DNA of 64,000 bases, from assembly GCF_004745635.1 (NCBI RefSeq), contig NZ_SRLB01000018.1:1-64000 (forward strand). Reading direction: 5' to 3'. This DNA comes from Methylobacterium nonmethylotrophicum. GTDB taxonomy: Bacteria; Pseudomonadota; Alphaproteobacteria; Rhizobiales; Beijerinckiaceae. Under the pieces are notes generated by a model. That model worked only from the letters and a program-made list of their open reading frames with translations, searched no databases and was not told where the DNA came from. The position numbers and the translations under genes are program-made. Below are positions 9,723 through 17,482 of the stretch, one piece after another (the stretch's first letter is position 1; each line of letters starts with the position of its first letter).

Positions 9723-9735
9723 GGCCGCCTCCTTG

Positions 9736-9753
9736 TTACATACATGGATGTAA
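9736..9753. promoter_or_regulatory. Operator-like palindrome of the toxin-antitoxin pair
   Basis: TTACAT-N6-ATGTAA, extended to 8 of 9 matched positions per arm (9736-9744 with 9745-9753), lies 14 bases upstream of the antitoxin start. It is AT-rich against a GC-rich background. Its position fits the autorepression site of a type II toxin-antitoxin operon. Confidence 0.55.
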
Positions 9754-9793
9754 GCCCGGCAGGCGGCGGCCACAAGGATGCGATCCGGGCGCT

Positions 9794-12382
9794 TCACCCC
9801 GCCATCGTGGTCTTCACCGTCTCGACGAGCTGCTTCAGGCTGAAGGGCTTCGGCAGGAAGTTGAATTCCTCGCCGTCGGGCAGGTTCTTGCGGAAGGCGT
9901 CCTCGGCGTAGCCGGAGACGAAGATCACCTTGAGGGCCGGATGGGCCTTGCGCAGCTCGCGCAGCAGGGTCGGGCCGTCCATCTCGGGCATCACCACGTC
10001 GGAGACGACGAGGTCGACCGGCACGTCGCGTCCCTCCATGATCTGCAGGGCCTCGAGGCCCGAGGCCGCCTCGAGCACCGTGTAGCCCCGGGCGGTGAGG
10101 GCCCGGGCGTTGACCGCGCGGACCGGGTCCTCGTCCTCGACGAGGAGGATCGTGCCGCGCCCGGTGAGGTCGCGGGCCGGCGCCTTCGGGGCGTCCGCGG
10201 CCGCGGCCGGGGTAGCGCCCGGGGCGGGCAGCGCCGTCTCGGGCGGGGCCTCCGGCGCCTCTGATTCGGGTACCGGGATATGGCGGGGCAGGTAGATGGC
10301 GAAGACGGTGCCCTGGCCGACGGTCGAGCGCACGTCGATGTAGCCGCCCGACTGCTTGACGATGCCGAACACCGTCGAGAGGCCGAGGCCGGTGCCCTTG
10401 TTGACCTCCTTGGTGGTGAAGAACGGCTCGAAGATCTTCTCCATCACCTCGGGCGTCATGCCGGTGCCGGTGTCGCTGACCTCGATCAGCACGTGGTCGG
10501 CGGCGGGCAGGCCGTTGAGGCGCATCGCGCCGACCACCTCGGCGGTCATGTTGGCGGTGCGGATCAGGAGGCGGCCGCCCTCCGGCATCGCGTCGCGGGC
10601 GTTGACCGCGAGGTTCACGATCACCTGCTCGAACTGGTTGACGTCGGCCTTGACCGGCCAGAGGTCGCGGCCGTGCTTGAGGTCGAGCTCGACCCGCTCG
10701 CCGAGCAGGCGCTTGAGCAGCAGCGTGAGGTCCGAGAGCGCCTCGCCGAGATGGATCACCTCCGGCCGCAGGGTCTGGCGGCGCGAGAAGGCCAGCAGCT
10801 GCCGCACCAGGCTCGCGGCCCGGTTGGCGTTCTGCTTGATCTGCATGATGTCCTGGAAGGCCGGGTCGGCCGGCCGGTGGCTGGCGAGCAGCAGGTCGGA
10901 ATAGCCGATGATCGCCTGCAGCACGTTGTTGAAGTCGTGCGCGATGCCGCCGGCGAGCTGGCCCACCATCTCCATCTTCTGGGCCTGGTTGACCTGCTGC
11001 TGCAGCTGGTGCTGGGCCGTGGTGTCGAGGGCGTAGAGGATCACCGCGCCCTCGGCACCGCCCGCGCTGCCGGCGGGGCTGAGCCAGATCCGGGCCGAGC
11101 GGTTGACCGGCGCCGACACCCCGATCTCGACCGGGGGCACGTCGCCGCGCCCCTCCGCCGCCGCCCGGGCCGCCGCCTCGATGACGTGGCGGTCGCGCTC
11201 GACCACGAAGTCGCGCACGGGCGGACCGGCCTCGGAGCCGTCGCCGGTGCGCGGCAGGGTGCCGAACAGGCGCGCGAAGGAGGCGTTGGCGCGAACCAGC
11301 CGCCCGTCGGCGGCGAGCGTCGCCACCGCGACCGGGCTGGTGTTGAAGAAGCGGTCGAAGCGCAATTCGGCCGCCTGCTGGGGATCGTCGCTCTCCTCGC
11401 CGGCGGAACGGTTGAGCACGAGGGTGCGCGAATCGCCCGGCCGCCCGTCCTGGCCGTAGGCGACCCGGTGGTAGAGCCGGGCCGAGAGCGGGTGGCCGTT
11501 GCGCCGGCGCAGATCCAGGTCGAAGCGGTCGGTGCGGACCTCGCCGGGCTGGCCCTTGCCGCCGATCAGCACCGGCCCGAGATCGTCGGGCAGGATCTCG
11601 GACAGGCGCAGGCCCCCGGAGCCGACCTGCGCCAGGTCGTGGCCGAGCCAGGCCGCCAGCGTCGCGTTCATGTAGACGACCGAGCCCTTTGGATCGACCG
11701 CCATGAAGCCCGCCGGCGCGTGGTCGAGATAGTCGATCGCGTGCTGGAGCTCCTGGAAGACGTTCTCCTGGCGCTCGCGCTCATGGGTGATGTCGGCGAC
11801 GCTCCAGAGCGCCACCGGCCGGCGCGGCAGCGGCAGCGGCCGCACGCCGATGCGGAACCACGCGAAGTCGCGCTCCGCCGCGCCGCCGGGCGGGGGCGCC
11901 ATGCGGATCTCCTCCGACAGGGAGCGGCCCTCGCGCGCGGCCTGCGCGAGGCGGTAGACCGCCTCCGAGACGTCCGGCGAGCCGACGAAGACCCGCTCGA
12001 CGGGGCGCAGGTTGGCGAAGGTGTCGCTGCCGGCGAGCTGGAGGTAGGCGGCGTTGGCGTAGATCGGCCGGCCGCCCTCCTCCACCGCGATCATGCCGTC
12101 GGGGGCGGCGTCGACCACCGCCTTGGTGACGTCGTTGCGGGTGCCCTGGCCGGTGAGCTGGATCGCCCCGATGGCGAAGGCGAACAGGCAGAACACGCCC
12201 GCCATGGCGAGGAGCGCGAGCAGCCCGAGGATGATCGGCTGAGCCTGCTCGTTGGCGACGAAGCTCAGGCCCACCGCCGCGCCGACGAGGAGACCGGCGA
12301 GCAGCAGGAGCAGGCTGACCCGGCCGGGCCGCTCGGAGCGGTCGAGGGCGGCCTCCGCCGCGGATGGGCTCAACTCCGGCAT
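9794..12382 (-). CDS. cckA: Cell-cycle hybrid histidine kinase CckA
   Basis: Membrane-bound kinase/phosphatase that feeds phosphate through ChpT to CtrA and CpdR in alphaproteobacteria. The start is the ATG at 12380-12382 (MPELSPSAAEAALDRS), giving 862 residues. Two membrane helices lie within residues 20-75, then PAS-type sensor regions (for example DAAPDGMIAVEEGGRPIYAN). The DHp helix has GGIAHDFNNVLQAIIGYSD with the phosphorylated His. The ATPase domain follows (EVSDTGTGMTPEVMEKIFEPFFTTK), and a C-terminal receiver has its Asp in DLVVSDVVMPEMDG. It follows flhB by 167 bases on the same strand, a linkage seen in relatives. Confidence 0.93.
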   Translation of the reverse strand: MPELSPSAAEAALDRSERPGRVSLLLLLAGLLVGAAVGLSFVANEQAQPIILGLLALLAMAGVFCLFAFAIGAIQLTGQGTRNDVTKAVVDAAPDGMIAVEEGGRPIYANAAYLQLAGSDTFANLRPVERVFVGSPDVSEAVYRLAQAAREGRSLSEEIRMAPPPGGAAERDFAWFRIGVRPLPLPRRPVALWSVADITHERERQENVFQELQHAIDYLDHAPAGFMAVDPKGSVVYMNATLAAWLGHDLAQVGSGGLRLSEILPDDLGPVLIGGKGQPGEVRTDRFDLDLRRRNGHPLSARLYHRVAYGQDGRPGDSRTLVLNRSAGEESDDPQQAAELRFDRFFNTSPVAVATLAADGRLVRANASFARLFGTLPRTGDGSEAGPPVRDFVVERDRHVIEAAARAAAEGRGDVPPVEIGVSAPVNRSARIWLSPAGSAGGAEGAVILYALDTTAQHQLQQQVNQAQKMEMVGQLAGGIAHDFNNVLQAIIGYSDLLLASHRPADPAFQDIMQIKQNANRAASLVRQLLAFSRRQTLRPEVIHLGEALSDLTLLLKRLLGERVELDLKHGRDLWPVKADVNQFEQVIVNLAVNARDAMPEGGRLLIRTANMTAEVVGAMRLNGLPAADHVLIEVSDTGTGMTPEVMEKIFEPFFTTKEVNKGTGLGLSTVFGIVKQSGGYIDVRSTVGQGTVFAIYLPRHIPVPESEAPEAPPETALPAPGATPAAAADAPKAPARDLTGRGTILLVEDEDPVRAVNARALTARGYTVLEAASGLEALQIMEGRDVPVDLVVSDVVMPEMDGPTLLRELRKAHPALKVIFVSGYAEDAFRKNLPDGEEFNFLPKPFSLKQLVETVKTTMAG

Positions 12383-12549
12383 GTCGCCTCGACACTCCCC
12401 GGGGGCCCGCACCGCGTCCGGGCCCCGATCCTGGCTGCGGCCCACCTGCGGTCGGGCCGGTCTCGCCCGTTCCCTAGCAGGCGCGGCGTTTCCGTGGAAT
12501 GAACCCGGTTCGTTCCGGTGCGGCGATCCTGCGCCCGGTCCGGGCCGCC

Positions 12550-13614
12550 TCACTGGCGCTTGCGCAGGCGCAGGACGTAGCCGATCACCTCCGCCACCGC
12601 GCGATAATGCTCGGGCGGCACCGCCGCGTCGATCTCCACGGTGGCGTGGAGCGCGCGGGCGAGCGGGGGGTTCTCGACCACCGGCACGCCGGCCTCGCGC
12701 GCCACCTCGCGGATGCGCAACGCCAGCCCGTCGACGCCCTTGGCGACGCAGATCGGTGCCGGCATGCCGGCCTCGTAGCGGAGCGCCACCGCGAAGTGGG
12801 TCGGGTTGGTCACGATCACGCTGGCATTCGGCACCGCCGCCATCATGCGCTTCTTGATCCGCTGCGAGCGGATCTGGCGCATGCGCCCCTTCACCTCCGG
12901 GTTGCCGTCCTGCTCCTTCAGCTCCTCCTTCACCTCCTGCTTCGACATCCGCAGGCGGGCGCGCCAGCGGAAGCGCTGGTAGAGCGCATCCCCGACCGTG
13001 ATGACGACGAAGGAGGCCAGCACCGCGCCCATCAGCCGCAGGCAGAGGGCGAGGGTCCCCTGGAGGACGGACGCGGGCTCGAGCTGCGCGAAGGCCTCGA
13101 GCCGGTCGCGGTCGCCCCACAGCACCAGGCCGGCGGCGACGCCGACGAGCAGGATCTTGACCAGTCCCTTGCCGAACTGGAACCAGGCCTCCGGGCCGAA
13201 GAGCCGCTTGAGGCCCGCCACCGGCGAGACCCGGTTCCATTTGGCCGCCAGCGTCTCGGTGGTCCAGACCAGCGGATGCTGGACGAGGCCGCCGAAGAGG
13301 CCGGCCGCCGCCACGGCGCCCATCGGCACCGCGAGGGCGAGGACCCCCGCCACGAGGGCGCGGCGGCCGAGGGCGAGGTAGGCGGCGGGGTCGGCGGGCA
13401 CGTCGTGCAGGTGGACGAGGAAGCCGCGCAGGTCGGTCACCAGGCCGCGGGCGAGGGGCCCGGCCCCGACGAGCAGCACCAGCGTGAAGGCGCCGAGCAT
13501 CAGGAAGGTGTTGACCTCCTGGCTGGTGGCGACGTCGCCGCGCTTGATCGCGTCGTCGAGGCGTCGCTGGGTCGGGTCTTCGGTGCGGTCCTCCTGGTCG
13601 GCCTGCTCCGCCAT
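12550..13614 (-). CDS. flhB: Flagellar export switch protein FlhB
   Basis: Component of the flagellar type III export gate that switches substrate class from rod/hook to filament. The 354-residue protein has four membrane segments in the first 210 residues, the KEEVKEE-type cytosolic linker, and the autocleavage motif NPTH in VTNPTHFAVALRY. The N-terminus AEQADQEDRTEDPTQRRLDDA is the usual FlhB start (ATG 13612-13614). It is the last flagellar gene of the flgB operon, 4 bases after fliR, and precedes cckA. Confidence 0.96.
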   Translation of the reverse strand: MAEQADQEDRTEDPTQRRLDDAIKRGDVATSQEVNTFLMLGAFTLVLLVGAGPLARGLVTDLRGFLVHLHDVPADPAAYLALGRRALVAGVLALAVPMGAVAAAGLFGGLVQHPLVWTTETLAAKWNRVSPVAGLKRLFGPEAWFQFGKGLVKILLVGVAAGLVLWGDRDRLEAFAQLEPASVLQGTLALCLRLMGAVLASFVVITVGDALYQRFRWRARLRMSKQEVKEELKEQDGNPEVKGRMRQIRSQRIKKRMMAAVPNASVIVTNPTHFAVALRYEAGMPAPICVAKGVDGLALRIREVAREAGVPVVENPPLARALHATVEIDAAVPPEHYRAVAEVIGYVLRLRKRQ

Positions 13615-13618
13615 GCGC

Positions 13619-14392
13619 TCACGACCTCCCGAGATCGGCCAGGAAGCGGCCGAGATCGTCGACGAACACCCCCATGATCACCCCGATCGTCGCCAGGAAG
13701 ACCAGCATGCCGATCAGGATCGCGGCGGGCGTCGCGACGAAGAACACCTGCATCTGCGGCATCAGCCGCGAGAGCACGCCGAGGCCGAGGTTGAACAGGA
13801 TGCCGAACGCGATGAAGGGGGCCGAGATCTGCACCGCCAGGGCGAAGCCGCGGGCCACCGCCCGCACCGCGAAGGCGGCGGCGTCCCCGGTCGCCGGCAC
13901 GCCGACCGGCGGCATCAGGGCGTAGGAATCGCGGATGCCCGCGATCGCCAGATGATGCAGGTCCGCGGTGAGCACCAGGGTGAGGCCGAGCAGGCTCAGG
14001 AAACTGCCGAGCGTCGCCTGCTGGTTGCCGACCGACGGGTCGACCGTCATCGCGTAGGCGAGCCCGAGCTGCTGGGCGATGACGGTCCCGGCGGTCTGGA
14101 GCGCCGCGATCACCGCCCGCACGCTCAAGCCCAGCACCAGCCCGACCGCGATCTCGCCGAACAGCACCCCGATCAGCGCCGTGCCGGTGCCGCCGGGCTC
14201 CGGCCCGGTGCCCCCGGGCAGGAGCGGGCGGGCGACCGGAAACAGCACCAGGGAGAGCAGGAGCGCGAAGGCGAGCCGCAGGCGCGGGCTGACCATCGCC
14301 TCGCCGATGCCCGGCATCAGCATGACGAGCGTGCCGACCCGCGCGAAGGTGAGGAGATAGGCCGCGGCGAGGCCGGGCAGGAGCAGGTTCAC
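13619..14392 (-). CDS. fliR: Flagellar export gate protein FliR
   Basis: Membrane protein of the FliPQR export gate core. The frame is open back to a GTG that overlaps the fliQ stop, but those 26 extra residues are Arg-rich and unlike the family. The GTG at 14390-14392 gives VNLLLPGLAAAYLLTFARVG, the expected FliR start, and 257 residues. Several hydrophobic segments follow, including TLVMLMPGIGEAMVSPRLRLAFALLLS and a QLGLAYAMTVDP segment. It lies between fliQ and flhB. The exact start is uncertain because no strong ribosome site is visible at either GTG. Confidence 0.92.
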   Translation of the reverse strand: MNLLLPGLAAAYLLTFARVGTLVMLMPGIGEAMVSPRLRLAFALLLSLVLFPVARPLLPGGTGPEPGGTGTALIGVLFGEIAVGLVLGLSVRAVIAALQTAGTVIAQQLGLAYAMTVDPSVGNQQATLGSFLSLLGLTLVLTADLHHLAIAGIRDSYALMPPVGVPATGDAAAFAVRAVARGFALAVQISAPFIAFGILFNLGLGVLSRLMPQMQVFFVATPAAILIGMLVFLATIGVIMGVFVDDLGRFLADLGRS

Positions 14393-14466
14393 GTCGGGGG
14401 CGGGCCGCGGCAGGTCAGGATGGCGGAGTCTACGCGATCTGCGCGACGAAAGACGACACCCGTTCC

Positions 14467-14733
14467 TCACCCCCCCGCCGCGATCCGGGCGGCGATGCGG
14501 CCCATGTAGCCGGCGAGCGCGTCGCTCATGAAGGGCAGCATCAGCAGCATCGCGGCGAAGACCGCGACGATCTTGGGCACGTAGATCAGGGTCTGTTCCT
14601 GGATCTGGGTCAGGGCCTGGAACAGCGAGACCGCGAGGCCGACCACCAGGGCGACGACCATCAGCGGGCCGGCGACCTTCAGGAAGGTGACGATGCCGTC
14701 GCGGGCGACGTCGAGGATGGCGAGGCCGGTCAT
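14467..14733 (-). CDS. fliQ: Flagellar export gate protein FliQ
   Basis: Small 88-residue protein with two membrane helices (residues about 17-39 and 50-72) and the family motif SLFQALTQIQEQTL between them. It forms part of the FliP5-FliQ4-FliR1 gate. The ATG at 14731-14733 lies 16 bases after the fliE stop on the same strand. Length and pattern are exactly those of FliQ. Confidence 0.95.
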   Translation of the reverse strand: MTGLAILDVARDGIVTFLKVAGPLMVVALVVGLAVSLFQALTQIQEQTLIYVPKIVAVFAAMLLMLPFMSDALAGYMGRIAARIAAGG

Positions 14734-14749
14734 GGGCGTCGACGATTCC

Positions 14750-15055
14750 TTAAATCTGCATCCGCATGATGTCCTCGTAGGCCGAGATCACCCGGTCGCG
14801 CACGGCCACCAGGGTCTGGAGCGCGGTCTCGCTCTCGGCCACCGCCGTCACCACGTCGACGACGTTGGCCTTGCCGGCGGCGACCGCCAGGGCCTGGCCG
14901 TCGGCGCGCTTGCCGGCCTCGGCGACGCCGTCGAGGGTCGAGGTCAGGAGCTGGGTGAAGCCGCCCTCCCCCGCGCCCGTCAGGCCGGCGGCGGGCGCGC
15001 GTCCCATGTTCTGGATGGCGGCGTAGGCGCCGGCCGCGAAGGCGTTGGTGGTCAT
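14750..15055 (-). CDS. fliE: Flagellar hook-basal body protein FliE
   Basis: FliE joins the MS ring and export gate to the proximal rod. The 101-residue length is typical. The C-terminal helical pair contains AESETALQTLVAVRDRVISAYEDIMRMQI, where the conserved ending is obvious, and the N-terminus is a short flexible exported region. The gene lies 4 bases after flgC. It is expected to be secreted by the flagellar apparatus without a cleaved signal, and none is seen. Confidence 0.94.
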   Translation of the reverse strand: MTTNAFAAGAYAAIQNMGRAPAAGLTGAGEGGFTQLLTSTLDGVAEAGKRADGQALAVAAGKANVVDVVTAVAESETALQTLVAVRDRVISAYEDIMRMQI

Positions 15056-15059
15056 GGGG

Positions 15060-15470
15060 TCAGGCCTTCAGGATGTCGAGGGTGCGGGAGATCATGCGGC
15101 GGGCGGTCGTGACCATGTTGAGGTTCGCCTCGTAGGAGCGCTGGGCCTCGCGCATGTCGACGGTCTCGACCAGGACGTTGACGTTGGGCATCCGCACCAT
15201 GCCGTTGGCGTCGGCGGCGGGATTGCCGGGATCCTGCTTGGAGCGGAGCGGTCCCTGGTCGCGGCGGACACGCCCCAGATCCACCACCGTCGCGTCGAGC
15301 GTGCGGTCGAGGTGGTTGGTGAAGGTCGGGATCTTGCGCCGGTAGGGCTCGGCGGTGGCGCTCGTCGGCGCCGAATCCGCGTTGGCGATGTTCTCCGAGA
15401 TCACCCGCATCCGGCCCGACTGGACCTTGAGGCCGGAAGCCGCGATGCCGATCGCCTTCGTGAAGTCCAT
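15060..15470 (-). CDS. flgC: Flagellar rod protein FlgC
   Basis: Proximal rod protein of 136 residues. The N-terminal rod signature is KAIGIAASGLKVQSGRMRVISENIANADSAPT, and the conserved C-terminal helix is RSYEANLNMVTTARRMISRTLDI. The segment MPNVNVLVETVDMREAQRSYEAN is diagnostic of FlgC. It is second in the flgB-flgC-fliE-fliQ-fliR-flhB unit, 74 bases after flgB. Confidence 0.96.
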   Translation of the reverse strand: MDFTKAIGIAASGLKVQSGRMRVISENIANADSAPTSATAEPYRRKIPTFTNHLDRTLDATVVDLGRVRRDQGPLRSKQDPGNPAADANGMVRMPNVNVLVETVDMREAQRSYEANLNMVTTARRMISRTLDILKA

Positions 15471-15544
15471 GGGGGCCGCCTCGGGTCAGTGCTGCGGGGA
15501 CGGGGTGGAACGGGGAATGACGGGCCTTGCCTGCCGGGCGGGCC

Positions 15545-15949
15545 TTACTTGCCGACCGCGATGCGCAGCGTCTGCAGGCTCTTCTGGTAGAGCGAAGCGG
15601 CGAGCTGGTAGTCGGCCTGGTTGTCGCCGGCCTTCAGCATCTCGTCCTCGAGGCTCACCGCGTTGCCGCTCGGCATCATCTCGAAGCGGGTGCCGGTGCG
15701 CTCCTCGGCCGGGCCGGTCGGGCCCGCGCCGGCGAGATGCAGGTTGCTGGTGCGCTCCATCCCGATCCCCGGCAGGCCCGCCGCGGCGAGCGAGCCGTCC
15801 CGCTGGAACCGGGGGGCCTTCAGGTCACGGGCCCGGAAGCCCGGCGTGTCCGCATTGGCGACGTTCTCCGCCAGGACCTTCTGGCGCGTCTGCTGCCACT
15901 GCATGCGGTTGCGCAACATCGCGACGAGGGGGAGATCGGTGACCGACAC
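15545..15949 (-). CDS. flgB: Flagellar rod protein FlgB
   Basis: First gene of the leftward flagellar operon. The 134-residue proximal rod protein has the typical LAENVANADTPGFRARDLKAP motif and a C-terminal helix (NQADYQLAASLYQKSLQTLRIAVGK). The GTG at 15947-15949 was chosen because a GGAAGG site lies about 10 bases upstream; a TTG 30 bases earlier is the alternative. Upstream, 47-61 bases away, is a perfect CtrA-type box shared with the divergent fliO-like gene. Confidence 0.93.
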   Translation of the reverse strand: MSVTDLPLVAMLRNRMQWQQTRQKVLAENVANADTPGFRARDLKAPRFQRDGSLAAAGLPGIGMERTSNLHLAGAGPTGPAEERTGTRFEMMPSGNAVSLEDEMLKAGDNQADYQLAASLYQKSLQTLRIAVGK

Positions 15950-15995
15950 GGGCGGGCCTTCCGGTTTAGACCGGCACAATCTGCCTAGCGCATGG

Positions 15996-16010
15996 TTAAA
16001 ACCCGGTTAA
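15996..16010. promoter_or_regulatory. Perfect CtrA-type box, flgB/fliO divergent promoter
   Basis: TTAA-N7-TTAA with exact spacing (TTAA at 15996-15999 and 16007-16010). This is the full consensus of the alphaproteobacterial cell-cycle regulator CtrA. It lies in the only intergenic gap between the flgB operon and the divergent fliO-like/fliP genes. TTAA is rare in this GC-rich DNA, so a chance pair is unlikely. Binding is inferred. Confidence 0.7.
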
Positions 16011-16074
16011 TACGAAGCCGGCCGCCGGGTCCCGGGCGGCTGGGCGCAACACCGCTCAAAGCTGTTAACGATAT

Positions 16075-16089
16075 GTAAACGTCCCCTGC
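16075..16089. promoter_or_regulatory. Second CtrA-like box (one mismatch)
   Basis: TTAA-N7-TAAA at 16075-16089, one base from the CtrA consensus, lies on the fliO side of the same divergent region. It could give the rightward unit its own binding site. It is weaker evidence than the perfect box 65 bases to the left. Confidence 0.4.
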
Positions 16090-16106
16090 GCAGGCCCGGT
16101 ACGGCC

Positions 16107-17387
16107 GTGCTAGAAGACACCCCATCGTCGGCGCCCCCGCGCGCGCCTCACTTGAGAGACCGTGCATTGCTCTCCTCGATCCTCGGGACGGACGGTTCGC
16201 CCTTGCTCTCCTACCTGATCGTCTTCGTGATCATGGTGGTGCTCCTCAGCCTCTTCGCTGTCGGGGCGAAGCGGTTCGCCCGGGGCCGCCTCACCCTGGG
16301 AGGCAACGGCGCCACCGGCCGCAGCCGGCAGCCGCGGCTCGGCATCGTCGACATCTACGAGCTGGACCGGCAGCGCCAGCTGATCCTGTTGCGGCGCGAC
16401 AACGTCGAGCATCTTCTGCTGGTCGGCGGCCCGAACGACGTGGTGGTCGAGCGCAACATCGTGCGGGCGGGCAGCGCCCGGATGCCGGCGGAGCTGACGG
16501 ACCGGGCCGAGACGGCCGAGGCGCCGCTGCCGCTCCCGCCCGGCACCGAGCCCGCGCCGCTGCCGCCGCCCTTCCCGGAGCCCGAGATGCCGGTCCCGGC
16601 GGCGCCTCCGGTGCACGAGCCCGAGCGGGCTGCGGCCGCCTTCGCGCCCGTTCCGCCCCCGCACCGACCGGAGCCCCAGGGACCGCCGTTCCCTCGGCAG
16701 GACCCGCCGCGATACGAGCCCCCGGCCCCTGATCTTCCGCCCGAGCCGGCGCGGCCGGCCTCCCGCTTCAACGCCTCGCGCCGGGTCGAGCCGCCGAGCC
16801 TGCGCGCCAGCCGCCAGACACCGCCTCCCCTCGATGCGCCGGTGCCCCCGGTGGCGGCGGTGCCGCCGCCAATGCCCGAACCCGTCCCGCCCCCCGAGCC
16901 GGTGCCGGCGCCGGCGGGCACCCGCGGCGGCGAGCCCCGGACGGTGGACGCGGCGATCCTCAACGACATGGCCCGCCAGCTCGAGGAAGCCCTGCGGCGT
17001 CCCTCCTCGGCGGTGGCACCGGCCCGTCCGACCGCCCCGGTGATGAGCCCGCCGCCCGAGCCGGAACCGCCGCCGCAACCGCAGCCCGAGCCCGACCCCG
17101 AACCGGCCCCTCCCCCGCCGCCCCCGCCGGAGCCGGAACCGTTGCCTGAACCGGCGCAACCGGCGCCGCTGCCCGCGCCCGAGCCGCCGCCTCCGCCGCC
17201 GGAACCCGAGCCTGCGCCACCGCCTCTGCCGGAACCGGACCCCGTCCCGGAGCCGCCCCCGCCGCCTCCAGCCCCGGAGGAGCCGGCACCGGCCACGAAG
17301 CCGCCCTCGGTCCAGAACCCGTTCTCGGTCGAGGAGATCGAGGCCGAGTTCGCCCGCCTGCTCGGTCGGCCCCTCGACAAACGCTGA
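16107..17387 (+). CDS. fliO: FliO-like flagellar protein with long Pro/Glu-rich tail
   Basis: Likely regulator/assembly factor of FliP. A single membrane helix (SYLIVFVIMVVLLSLFAVGAKRF) is followed by a small beta domain with RLGIVDIYELDRQRQLILLRR and NVEHLLLVGGPNDVVVERNI, the FliO/YscJ-like pattern. About 250 residues of Pro-, Glu- and Ala-rich low-complexity sequence follow, dominated by PEPEP/PPPEP runs. A short charged end (VQNPFSVEEIEAEFARLLG) closes the protein. The start is uncertain: GTG at 16107 is the outermost, and TTG codons at 16152 and 16167 are alternatives nearer the helix. It stops 95 bases before the chosen fliP start. Confidence 0.72.
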   Translation: MLEDTPSSAPPRAPHLRDRALLSSILGTDGSPLLSYLIVFVIMVVLLSLFAVGAKRFARGRLTLGGNGATGRSRQPRLGIVDIYELDRQRQLILLRRDNVEHLLLVGGPNDVVVERNIVRAGSARMPAELTDRAETAEAPLPLPPGTEPAPLPPPFPEPEMPVPAAPPVHEPERAAAAFAPVPPPHRPEPQGPPFPRQDPPRYEPPAPDLPPEPARPASRFNASRRVEPPSLRASRQTPPPLDAPVPPVAAVPPPMPEPVPPPEPVPAPAGTRGGEPRTVDAAILNDMARQLEEALRRPSSAVAPARPTAPVMSPPPEPEPPPQPQPEPDPEPAPPPPPPPEPEPLPEPAQPAPLPAPEPPPPPPEPEPAPPPLPEPDPVPEPPPPPPAPEEPAPATKPPSVQNPFSVEEIEAEFARLLGRPLDKR

Positions 17388-17482
17388 CGCTGTTGCACCG
17401 GAACCGCGCCCGCCCGCCCTTGATGGGGCGAGGCGGGCGCGGCGCTTGCGGGCCGGGAGCCCCCGGCCCAGGGTGCGCCGCC

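Noticed and set aside
10280..12502. 740-residue plus-strand open frame opposite cckA
   Set aside because: Antisense to a well-supported kinase; Arg/Gly/Asp-rich composition typical of a shadow frame.
16107..17387. FliO-like gene as a TonB protein
   Set aside because: The proline-rich run is TonB-like, but the N-terminal beta domain, the C-terminal end and the position next to fliP fit FliO and lack the TonB C-terminal fold.
16355..17398. 347-residue Gly/Ser-rich minus-strand frame opposite the FliO-like gene
   Set aside because: It is the complement of the Pro/Glu repeat; the plus strand has the membrane helix and beta domain.
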